From: CBDUXP01 sp965371225 [NCBI: uncultured bacterium]
GTDB lineage: Bacteria; Abyssobacteria; SURF-5; CBDUXP01
NCBI GenBank assembly: GCA_965371225.1
Contig: CBDUXP010000014.1
Span: forward strand, 13,524-77,523
Length of the DNA stretch: 64,000 nt
Reading direction: 5' to 3'
Shown: positions 25,198 through 32,304 of the stretch, one piece after another
How the letters are laid out: each line of letters starts with the position of its first letter
Numbering within the stretch: the stretch's first letter is position 1
Notes under the pieces: model-generated
Told to the model about the DNA's origin: nothing
Databases searched by the model: none
Seen by the model: only the letters and a program-made list of their open reading frames with translations
Translations under genes and position numbers: made by a program

Positions 25198-27734
25198 GCG
25201 CCAACGTCGATGCCTATCTGACGCCCGAGGTCCAAGCGTACCTCCGGGTCCAAATCGCGGATGCCGGCGGCAATGAAGTGTGTTTCGTCGGCGAAGTAGA
25301 CCGGGCCCGACGGGTGGCGGCGGCGCGCGTCCTCGCCCGGGGCCACGACACGGCCGTCAACGCGCTGACGCACCTGGCCCGGCCGGGGGACGTCATCATT
25401 CACAACCATCCGGATGAGGCGCGCCTGGTGCCGAGCGATGCGGACATTGATATCGCCGGCGGGCTCGGCGACGCGGGCATCGCGTCGTTCATCGTCACGA
25501 ACGCGGTGGACGCCATCTACGTCATCGTCGAACCTATTCCCGCAAAGACCCTCGTCCCCCTCGCGAGCGAGACGCTCGGCGCCATGCTGCGGCCCGGAGG
25601 CCGCGTCGCCGCCGTGCTGGACGGATTCGAGCACCGGCCCCAACAGGAGCAGATGCTCCGCCGGGTGGGGCACGCCTTCAACGAGAATGGCGTGGCCATG
25701 GTGGAAGCCGGCACGGGCACGGGCAAGACCTTCGCCTATCTGCTGCCGGCCCTGACGTGGGCGCTCGACAATCGCGAGCGGGTTGTCGTTTCCACGAACA
25801 CCATCAACCTGCAGGAGCAGTTGCTCAAGAAGGACCTCCCCGTGGTCCAGCGGGTACTCGAGCGCGAGATCAAGGCGGTCCTGGTGAAAGGCCGCGCGAA
25901 TTACGCGTGCAAGCGCAAAGTGGCCTTGCAGCGGGAACAGGCGGACCTCTTCACGGACGACGAGCATCGGAGCGAATTGCAGACGTTGTTGGAGTGGGCC
26001 GGCGCCACCGAGGACGGCTCGAAGGCGGATCTCAATTTCACCCCCCGGGACGCCGTCTGGGAGATCATTCAGTCCGATACCGATACGTCGCTGCGCACGC
26101 GATGCCCGTTCTATTCTTCCTGCTTCTACCACTCGGCGCGGCGCGAGGCGAACACCGCCGACGTGCTCGTCGTCAACCACAGCCTGCTCCTCGCCGACCT
26201 GGCGTTGCGCGAGCAGACGGGGAATTACACCGACCTTGGTGTGCTGCCCCGTTACGACCGGATCATCCTGGACGAGGCGCACCACCTGGAGGACGTGGCT
26301 ACCCGCCACTTCGGCGCGCGCACCACGGGCGCGGGGCTGCGGCGCGTGCTCGGCCGCATCTACCGCGTCGGGCGTCGCGGCCAACCGCGCGGGGCGCTCA
26401 CGTTCCTGCGGAAGACCCTCACCGGCGGCGCCGGCGCGCGGGCCAACACGGACGAGATTCACGCTTTCATTGATGGGGAGGTGTTGCCCCTGCATGAGGA
26501 GACCTTGGAGGCGCTGCCCGAATTGCTCGAGGCTACCGCCGCCCTGGTCAGCGCCCGCGGCACGAGTGGTGGCCGCGAGCAGCAGTGGTGCATCCCCGCG
26601 GTGGACGAGGCCCCCGAACCGCTGCCTACTGATGTGGCCGCAGCGACCGAGCGGTTCGCGCGGCGCGCGGGCCGGCTTGTCAATCGGCTCGTCCATCTGG
26701 CGCGGCTGTTGGAACATCCCGACCGGGAGGTGGCGGACGCCCTCCTGGCGCCGCGCACGGAATTGCGCGCGCAGGCCGGCCGGCTCGAGGCGCACGTCAA
26801 CACGTTACGGGCCGTCATCGGCGGCAGCACCGCGGACGAAGTCAATTGGATCGCGGTTCGGCAGGGCCGGGGGAGTGGTGCACCCCTGGTGGCGTGGCAG
26901 TCGGCCCCCGTCGAGGTCGGCGCCCGGCTCGTGAAGGCGTTGTTCGACCGCTTCGCTACGGTGGTGCTGTCCTCCGCCACCCTTGCCATCGACGGGGAGT
27001 TCGGCTTCTTGCAGCACCGGTTGGGTCTGGACCGCTTGGCCGCCCCGGAGCGGCTCGCGACCGAGGCGTTGGCCTCGCCGTTCAACTTTGCCGAGCAGAT
27101 GTGCATCGGGTTGCCGGACGATCTCCCGTTTCCCGACGCGCAGGACAACGCCCCCGCGCTGGCCGAGGCCGTGCGCGACGCCGTCGAATTGACCGAGGGG
27201 CGAGCGCTGGTGTTGTTCACGTCGTTCCGCGCCCTCGATACGGCGCACGATGCGTGCAAGCCGGCATTCGAGGAACGCGCGCTGACCGTCTTACGGCAGG
27301 GAGACGAACCGCGCGACACACTCCTGCGCCGTTTCCGGGCGGACGAAACGTCCGTGCTCTTCGCCGTGGACAGTTTCTGGGAAGGGGTGGACGTGGGCGG
27401 CGACGCCCTGCGCAACGTCATCATCTGCAAACTGCCGTTCCGCGTGCCGACCGATCCGGTGTTCGCCGCGCGTTCCGCAGCCATTGAAACGGCGGGGGGC
27501 TCGGCCTTCTTCGATTACCAGGTGCCCCTCGCGGTGCTCAAGGTGAAGCAAGGGGTCGGCCGCCTCATTCGCAACCACACAGACTCCGGGTGCGTCGTGA
27601 TCCTCGACAGCCGGGTGGTGCGCAAGTCGTACGGGCGCGCCTTCCAGGCCGCGTTGCCCGGCGGCCGTGTGGAATCCGGCCCATGGGTCGACGTGCGCGC
27701 CGGGCTTGCCCGCTTCCTGAAAGCCTTTGCGTAG
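25194..27734 (+). CDS. DinG-family helicase with N-terminal JAB/MPN-like domain
   Basis: An 846-residue predicted superfamily 2 iron-sulfur helicase of the DinG/XPD type. Residues 150-846 have Walker A GTGTGKT (173-179), VVSTNTINLQEQL, an iron-sulfur region with at least three cysteines (NYACKRK and RCPFYSSC), VVNHSLLLADL, DEAHH (from D360), LSSATL and, near the end, VDSFWEGVDVGG and GVGRLIRNHTDSG. In front, at about residues 10-115, lies a separate domain with E28, H70-N-H72-P and S81-x2-D84, the metal-binding pattern of JAB/JAMM (RadC-like) proteins, with one extra residue between H72 and S81. ATG 25194 overlaps the uvrA stop (ATGA), linking it to DNA repair. Confidence 0.85.
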   Translation: MSANVDAYLTPEVQAYLRVQIADAGGNEVCFVGEVDRARRVAAARVLARGHDTAVNALTHLARPGDVIIHNHPDEARLVPSDADIDIAGGLGDAGIASFIVTNAVDAIYVIVEPIPAKTLVPLASETLGAMLRPGGRVAAVLDGFEHRPQQEQMLRRVGHAFNENGVAMVEAGTGTGKTFAYLLPALTWALDNRERVVVSTNTINLQEQLLKKDLPVVQRVLEREIKAVLVKGRANYACKRKVALQREQADLFTDDEHRSELQTLLEWAGATEDGSKADLNFTPRDAVWEIIQSDTDTSLRTRCPFYSSCFYHSARREANTADVLVVNHSLLLADLALREQTGNYTDLGVLPRYDRIILDEAHHLEDVATRHFGARTTGAGLRRVLGRIYRVGRRGQPRGALTFLRKTLTGGAGARANTDEIHAFIDGEVLPLHEETLEALPELLEATAALVSARGTSGGREQQWCIPAVDEAPEPLPTDVAAATERFARRAGRLVNRLVHLARLLEHPDREVADALLAPRTELRAQAGRLEAHVNTLRAVIGGSTADEVNWIAVRQGRGSGAPLVAWQSAPVEVGARLVKALFDRFATVVLSSATLAIDGEFGFLQHRLGLDRLAAPERLATEALASPFNFAEQMCIGLPDDLPFPDAQDNAPALAEAVRDAVELTEGRALVLFTSFRALDTAHDACKPAFEERALTVLRQGDEPRDTLLRRFRADETSVLFAVDSFWEGVDVGGDALRNVIICKLPFRVPTDPVFAARSAAIETAGGSAFFDYQVPLAVLKVKQGVGRLIRNHTDSGCVVILDSRVVRKSYGRAFQAALPGGRVESGPWVDVRAGLARFLKAFA

Positions 27735-27939
27735 GTGGGTGCTGGGGCGAGTTGCCAGGGGCTGGGCCACGCAGTAGCGTAGGGGAGAGGCTGGCGCGGT
27801 TGGGTCCTGCGGGTTCATGGCGGGGCTGGCCGGTGCGCCGTTTGGCGCGCATCCCGGGGCCGGCCGCAGCCGTATCGCGGTCGCTTCCGGTCGGGGCGCC
27901 TGGGAAGGGAAAGGCGATGGCCTGGGCCGCAAGGTGGCC

Positions 27940-28578
27940 ATGTCCGTGAACGGTGACGCGTTGCGCGAGGGATGTGCCGTGCACGCGCGGGGGGACTTTG
28001 CGACCGCGTTCCGGACGCTCAAGCCGCTGGCCGAGCAGGGGGTGGCCGAAGCGCAGCACACGCTCGGCCTCATGTACTGGGAGGGGCAGGGCGTCGAGCA
28101 GGATCACGCCGAGGCCGTGCGGTGGTTCCAGCCGGCAGCGGAGCAGGAGTGGGCCCCCGCGCAGTACCAACTCGGCGTGGCGTTTCGGACCGGGCAGGGG
28201 GTACCGCTCAACGCCGTCGAGGCCGTGAAGTGGTGGCGCCACGCCGGTGCGCAGGGGCACGTGGAGGCGCAGTACGACGTGGGGGGCATGTACGCGCACG
28301 GGCGCGGCGTGGCCAAAGACCAGCGGCAAGCGGCGCAGTGGTGGCGCCGGGGGGCGGAACAGGGGCACGCGCGCGCCCAGTATGCGCTCGGGACCATGTA
28401 CGCGAAGGGCGACGGGATGCGTCGGGACTTCGTGGAGGCCTACAAATGGTTCTTCCTGGCAGCGCGCCAGGGCCACGAGCGGGCCACCAAGGCGCAAACA
28501 AAATTGACCACCCGCATGACCCGCCGCCAGGTTGACGACGCCACCCACCTCGCCCGCTCCTGGAAGCCGAAGCGGTAG
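27940..28578 (+). CDS. Sel1-repeat protein
   Basis: About 212 residues from ATG 27940, which has AAGGTGG upstream; the frame is open from ATG 27817, but the extra N-terminus is low-complexity and unlikely. The protein consists of four to five Sel1-like TPR repeats of about 36 residues (AEAQHTLGLMYWEGQGV, APAQYQLGVAFRTGQGV, VEAQYDVGGMYAHGRGV, ARAQYALGTMYAKGDGM), each ending in an EA-x-KWWR-like helix. Sel1 proteins are scaffolds for protein-protein contacts. No signal peptide is seen in this start. It precedes a Ser/Thr kinase in the same direction, so a signalling role is possible. Confidence 0.8.
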   Translation: MSVNGDALREGCAVHARGDFATAFRTLKPLAEQGVAEAQHTLGLMYWEGQGVEQDHAEAVRWFQPAAEQEWAPAQYQLGVAFRTGQGVPLNAVEAVKWWRHAGAQGHVEAQYDVGGMYAHGRGVAKDQRQAAQWWRRGAEQGHARAQYALGTMYAKGDGMRRDFVEAYKWFFLAARQGHERATKAQTKLTTRMTRRQVDDATHLARSWKPKR

Positions 28579-28647
28579 CGCCCACGACCTCCTCCCGGCT
28601 ATCCTCCGCGGCCTGCACGGGACGAGCGCCGGGCTCTGAGGGTGCGC

Positions 28648-28653
28648 TACACT
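28648..28653 (+). promoter_or_regulatory. -10 box TACACT before the kinase gene
   Basis: TACACT (in GCTACACTGG) ends 12 bases before the ATG at 28666. A start at the GTG 28642 would lie upstream of this box, so the box supports ATG 28666. Confidence 0.4.
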
Positions 28654-28665
28654 GGCGCGTTTGCC

Positions 28666-30495
28666 ATGAGTGAAACCGACGGTCCGAACGACGACGCGCT
28701 GCGCAACCAGCCAACGCACCAGATACCGCCGGGGCGCACCCCTGACGGCGCGCCGCCCGCCGGAGACCCCGCGGCGGAGACCCAAGTGTCATCACGCGCG
28801 GCCTTTCAGGAGGGCCGACCCGCGGCGGGCCAGTGGTTGGTCGAGCGATACGAATTCCTGCACCAGTTGGGCCGCGGCGGCATGGGCCTCGTGTGGCTGG
28901 CGCACGATCACGAGTTGGATAACCAGGTGGCAATCAAACTCGTCCCCCCCGAGGTGGCGCACGACGCGGGCGCGCAACAGCAGATGCGCGAGGAGGCGCA
29001 AGCGGCCTTGGCGCTGGCGCATCCCAACATCGTCAAGCTGCTCCACTATCACCGCAAAGACACCCTGATGTTCCTGGAAATGGAATTCGTCAAGGGGCCC
29101 TCGCTCGCGAAGGTGCTCTTCGACGAAGGCCCCGTGCCCGAGGAGCGGCTGCGCGGCTGGCTGTTGGATGTGTGTGCGGGCCTGGAAGAAGCGCACCGGC
29201 AGCGGGTGGTACACCGGGACATCAAGCCGGCCAACCTGTTGCTGGCGCCGGACGGGACGGTGAAGATCACCGACTTCGGCATCGCGCGGGTCATGGCGGA
29301 TACCACGGCGCGGCTGACGGGGCGGGGGACCACCGGGACGCTGCCATACATGGCGCCCGAACAGTTGCGGGGGAAAAACTGCGACGCGCGCACGGACTTG
29401 TACTCGCTGGGTATCACCGCCTACGAACTCGTGAGCGGCAAGCTGCCGTTCTTGCAGGGAGATATCCAGTACCAGCAGTTACACGAACCGCCGACGCCCA
29501 TTCCCGACGACGCCCCCACCCTGTGGCCCATTATCGAACGGCTGATGAACAAAGACCCGGCGGACCGGTATCCCGACGCCCGTGCGCTCGCCGCTGCGCT
29601 GCGGGGGGAGGCGGCGGAGGGTGAGCGCGAAGGCCGAGGCCTCACCCTGGCCGCGGCCGCCGTAGCCGCCGTGGGCGTCGCGCTTGTCGCGTTCATCTTC
29701 CTGCGGCCGGACCGGCCGCCGGAGCCTGACACCTCGCCCGCACCGGTCGTCGCGCCCACTCAGCCCAAGCGGGAGGCCCGCCCCGCGCCGGCCCAGGTCG
29801 ACCCCGTTCCGCTGCCGGCCCGCTTGGCCAGCGTGCCCGCCGCGGGGTTGCTCCGCGTCGCGTACGAAGGTATCCCGCCCGCCGCACCGGCGGCCGCCCC
29901 CGCGCCGGAATTGCAGTTCGAGATTTTCGCCCGGCCCCAGGGCAGCACGGGGCTCGTGCCGGTACCGGATGGTGGGGAGTTGCGGTCCATGGTGGACGAC
30001 TACATTTTTGTGGTCCGAACCTTTGCGCCGGGCTATCTCTACATCTTTCAACTGGGCTCCCACGGGAACCGTTTCTGGCTCTACCCGCGCAATCCCCACC
30101 TGAATGTCTCCACCGGTATCAATCCCGTCAAGGCGAACACGGTGCTGCAACTCCCGGGCAACGCGAAGACGTTCTACCTGGACGAGAATGCCGGCGTGGA
30201 ACACATCTACGTGGTGTACAGCGCCGCGCCCTGGCCGGCGCTCGAGGCGGCCCTCGCCGGCGAGACGGATTCACCGGTCGCGTCGGGCACGGCTCTGCAC
30301 TTGATGCTGGTGAGCGAGCCCAACCTGCTGCGGACGCGCAACGTCGGCCGCGCGCGCCAAACCCCCGCACGCACGAACGTCACCGTCAACTTGGAAGAGC
30401 AAACGTACACCGTAGCGCTGCCGAGTGACCCGTTAGTGGCGGCGGGAGCGTTCCTCGTGTTGGAACGGTGGTTCCAGCACGTAGCGGCGAACTGA
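28666..30495 (+). CDS. Eukaryotic-like Ser/Thr protein kinase with extracytoplasmic DUF4384-like domain
   Basis: A 609-residue membrane-spanning kinase. Residues about 55-310 form a Hanks-type kinase: glycine loop LGRGGMGLVW, K91 in VAIKLV, VVHRDIKPANLL with catalytic D185, ITDFGIAR, and GTLPYMAPEQL as the activation segment and P+1 loop. A single membrane helix lies at about 326-346. After a Pro/Ala-rich linker the C-terminal part (about 415-600) has FEIFARPQGSTGLVPV, GYLYIFQLGSHGN and a final LLVSEPN-like block, which fits DUF4384 domains found with bacterial kinases. ATG 28666 is preferred over GTG 28642. Targets are unknown. Confidence 0.85.
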   Translation: MSETDGPNDDALRNQPTHQIPPGRTPDGAPPAGDPAAETQVSSRAAFQEGRPAAGQWLVERYEFLHQLGRGGMGLVWLAHDHELDNQVAIKLVPPEVAHDAGAQQQMREEAQAALALAHPNIVKLLHYHRKDTLMFLEMEFVKGPSLAKVLFDEGPVPEERLRGWLLDVCAGLEEAHRQRVVHRDIKPANLLLAPDGTVKITDFGIARVMADTTARLTGRGTTGTLPYMAPEQLRGKNCDARTDLYSLGITAYELVSGKLPFLQGDIQYQQLHEPPTPIPDDAPTLWPIIERLMNKDPADRYPDARALAAALRGEAAEGEREGRGLTLAAAAVAAVGVALVAFIFLRPDRPPEPDTSPAPVVAPTQPKREARPAPAQVDPVPLPARLASVPAAGLLRVAYEGIPPAAPAAAPAPELQFEIFARPQGSTGLVPVPDGGELRSMVDDYIFVVRTFAPGYLYIFQLGSHGNRFWLYPRNPHLNVSTGINPVKANTVLQLPGNAKTFYLDENAGVEHIYVVYSAAPWPALEAALAGETDSPVASGTALHLMLVSEPNLLRTRNVGRARQTPARTNVTVNLEEQTYTVALPSDPLVAAGAFLVLERWFQHVAAN

Positions 30496-30522
30496 CGCGC
30501 CGCAGTATTTTCCGCGCGCAAG

Positions 30523-30531
30523 TGCTATACT
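30523..30531 (+). promoter_or_regulatory. Extended -10 box TGCTATACT before a small gene
   Basis: TGC plus TATACT (30526-30531) ends 9 bases before the ATG at 30541, predicting a 5' leader of about 3 bases. No good -35 is visible; the extended -10 may substitute for it. Confidence 0.5.
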
Positions 30532-30540
30532 TCTTGAGTC

Positions 30541-30885
30541 ATGGCGCTGCACTACGGTTGTAATGCGAATATCCCCGAGGGCGAACCGATTACCCCCATC
30601 GCCCGGAAGCGTATCCTGCAGGGGAAATACTTCGTGCCGGATTGCCCGGACTACGAATCGAAATTCGGGCTCCCGAAGAAGGTGAAGATCAAGGCCGTCT
30701 ACGCGGGCTGGTCGTGTTTCAACTGCGTCCACCTGATGGAGAGCCGCGAAGCCTTCCAGGGCCCCGGACACCAGACCTACTCGGCCCAGCGTGCGGCGGA
30801 TTGGGAAATGAAAGCCCCGCCGACCCCCGACTCGCAGCCAGACCTGCCCGCGATCGTCGAAGCCCCCCACGACGCCGGCGCGTGA
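30541..30885 (+). CDS. Small conserved-looking protein of unknown function
   Basis: A 114-residue soluble protein with a compact N-terminal part (about 1-85) and a Pro/Asp-rich tail. Notable features are a GWSCFNCVHLMES segment with two cysteines in CxxC spacing and another Cys in VPDCPDYE, so metal or redox binding is possible. The mix of charged and aromatic residues and the normal codon use suggest a real gene. It starts at ATG 30541 directly behind an extended -10 box. I do not recognise the family. Confidence 0.6.
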   Translation: MALHYGCNANIPEGEPITPIARKRILQGKYFVPDCPDYESKFGLPKKVKIKAVYAGWSCFNCVHLMESREAFQGPGHQTYSAQRAADWEMKAPPTPDSQPDLPAIVEAPHDAGA

Positions 30886-31055
30886 CCCGCACGCGGGCGT
30901 GGCCGCGTGTTCTCGCCCTCTGCCTCTGCTGGGTGGGGCCCGCGCGGGCGCCGACCCGCAACTGTCTCGCGGTTATTTCACGGTGGCAGCACCTTGTTCA
31001 ACAGTGGGGACCATGCGACATTGTGCGCAGTGCTGAAACAGGAGACAGTTTCTAA
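30882..31055 (+). CDS. Short ORF with signal-peptide-like N-terminus
   Basis: GTG 30882 overlaps the preceding stop (GTGA) and gives 57 residues: a basic start, a hydrophobic stretch (VLALCLCWVGPARA) and a short tail. The signal peptide is convincing in composition, but the tail reads like an out-of-frame remnant; in another frame the bases after the signal give ADPQLSRGYFTVA. It may be a broken secreted-protein gene. The next gene has its own GAGGAGG site just downstream. Confidence 0.3.
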   Translation: MTRTRAWPRVLALCLCWVGPARAPTRNCLAVISRWQHLVQQWGPCDIVRSAETGDSF

Positions 31056-31070
31056 GAGGAGGCATCGACC

Positions 31071-32096
31071 ATGATGCAACGGGCTTTCCGCATAGCGCGA
31101 CCAACTGCTGGGGCAAGGATGTGGTTGATTGCAATCATCGTCCTCGTGGCAGGGGCCGCGTACCCCCCGCCCGCGCGCACTACCGCCGATGCACACGCGG
31201 CATTCGAAGCCACCCTGGCCGAGGCCGAAACCGTAAGTCTTATGGGGAGCGTTGATGTCCTTTCTGAACTATACGACTTGTTACCGCAGTTGACCTCGAC
31301 GGAGAAGGCGGAACTCGAGCCCGTGCTTCTGCAGAATCTGTGTACTGGTGTCTCCTATCCGAGCCGGTACGTGGCGATCATGGTGCTGGTGCGGATGGCC
31401 AATGCGGACACGCTGAGCGCCGCCAGTCACGAGCAAGCGGTGCAATGCGTCAAAACGTACACACTCGACCCGACGCCTGATCCGATTCTCAAGAATGCAC
31501 TGGTCACGGCCATGCGCCTGTTCTGGCGGGCGCCATCGCTGATCCCCGCGCTCGAGGAGATTATTGCCATCGCGGGTCCCGTCGACGCCCCCTTTGTCGG
31601 TGCCGACGTCATATGGCAAAACGCGGTGGCCGCACTGGGCGGTTGCGGGTCAGCGGGCTTGGACTCCCTCGTGGCCATGGTGCCTGCCACCGGCCTGGAG
31701 GAATCGCTGCTTATACCGATGGCTCGGTCCGGCGATGTGAGAGCCTACACGCATATTCGCGCGTACATGGACGCACGGCCCTGCGATTACACGACGCAGA
31801 ACTGCTCCATCCCTGTCGTGGCACTCGGAACGCTCGCCAGCCTGCTGGACATCCGAGCGCTGGATCCGACAGAGGAAGTGGTCTTGGAAACCATTCGACA
31901 AGATCTGCACAACCTGTGCGATGCGAGCTTCCATCAGGTGATCGTCAGTCTCGCCGCGATGCATGTGTTTCGGATTACGCCGGATTCCGATACGCAGACA
32001 ATCGCGATGTTGGAGGAATTGCGGCCTGTCATTCGCGAGGGCACCCAACAACAGATCGATTTTCTGCGTATGAAGCGCAACATGGAGACACAATAA
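31071..32096 (+). CDS. Secreted alpha-helical protein of unknown function
   Basis: A 341-residue protein with an N-terminal export signal (MWLIAIIVLVAGAAYPPPA, about residues 17-35) and GAGGAGG at about 31055 as ribosome-binding site. The rest is mostly helical, in repeating units of 30-40 residues (ALVTAMRLFWRAPSLIPALE, VVALGTLASLLDIRAL, QVIVSLAAMHVFRI), suggestive of HEAT-like repeats, with about seven cysteines spread through it. No motif identifies a function. Composition is less G+C-rich than recQ downstream. It is followed by a short signal-peptide ORF. Confidence 0.6.
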   Translation: MMQRAFRIARPTAGARMWLIAIIVLVAGAAYPPPARTTADAHAAFEATLAEAETVSLMGSVDVLSELYDLLPQLTSTEKAELEPVLLQNLCTGVSYPSRYVAIMVLVRMANADTLSAASHEQAVQCVKTYTLDPTPDPILKNALVTAMRLFWRAPSLIPALEEIIAIAGPVDAPFVGADVIWQNAVAALGGCGSAGLDSLVAMVPATGLEESLLIPMARSGDVRAYTHIRAYMDARPCDYTTQNCSIPVVALGTLASLLDIRALDPTEEVVLETIRQDLHNLCDASFHQVIVSLAAMHVFRITPDSDTQTIAMLEELRPVIREGTQQQIDFLRMKRNMETQ

Positions 32097-32106
32097 GGAC
32101 GGCCAT

Positions 32107-32304
32107 ATGCGGCGCCATCACGTCATAAGCCTAGTGCCTCTGGGTATTGCTTGTGCCTTAGTGCTGGGTAGCGCGTCGACGGCGGTTGCGCAAGCGCCGT
32201 TCGTACTGGCCGACCGGTGTAAGGCGAGGGCGTTGAACCGGACGGTGCGCGTGCGGGAGGCCGGCACGTTGCTGATTCCGAACGTGCCGGCAGTTTCAAC
32301 GTGA
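32107..32304 (+). CDS. Small exported peptide or truncated secreted protein
   Basis: ATG 32107 begins a 65-residue frame with a good signal peptide (VISLVPLGIACALVLGSAST, cleavage near AVAQA) and a mature part of about 36 residues with one cysteine. The end overlaps the recQ start by 4 bases (GTGA at 32301). The mature part is short for a secreted protein, so truncation is possible. It shares direction and short spacing (10 bases) with the secreted protein upstream. Function unknown. Confidence 0.45.
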   Translation: MRRHHVISLVPLGIACALVLGSASTAVAQAPFVLADRCKARALNRTVRVREAGTLLIPNVPAVST

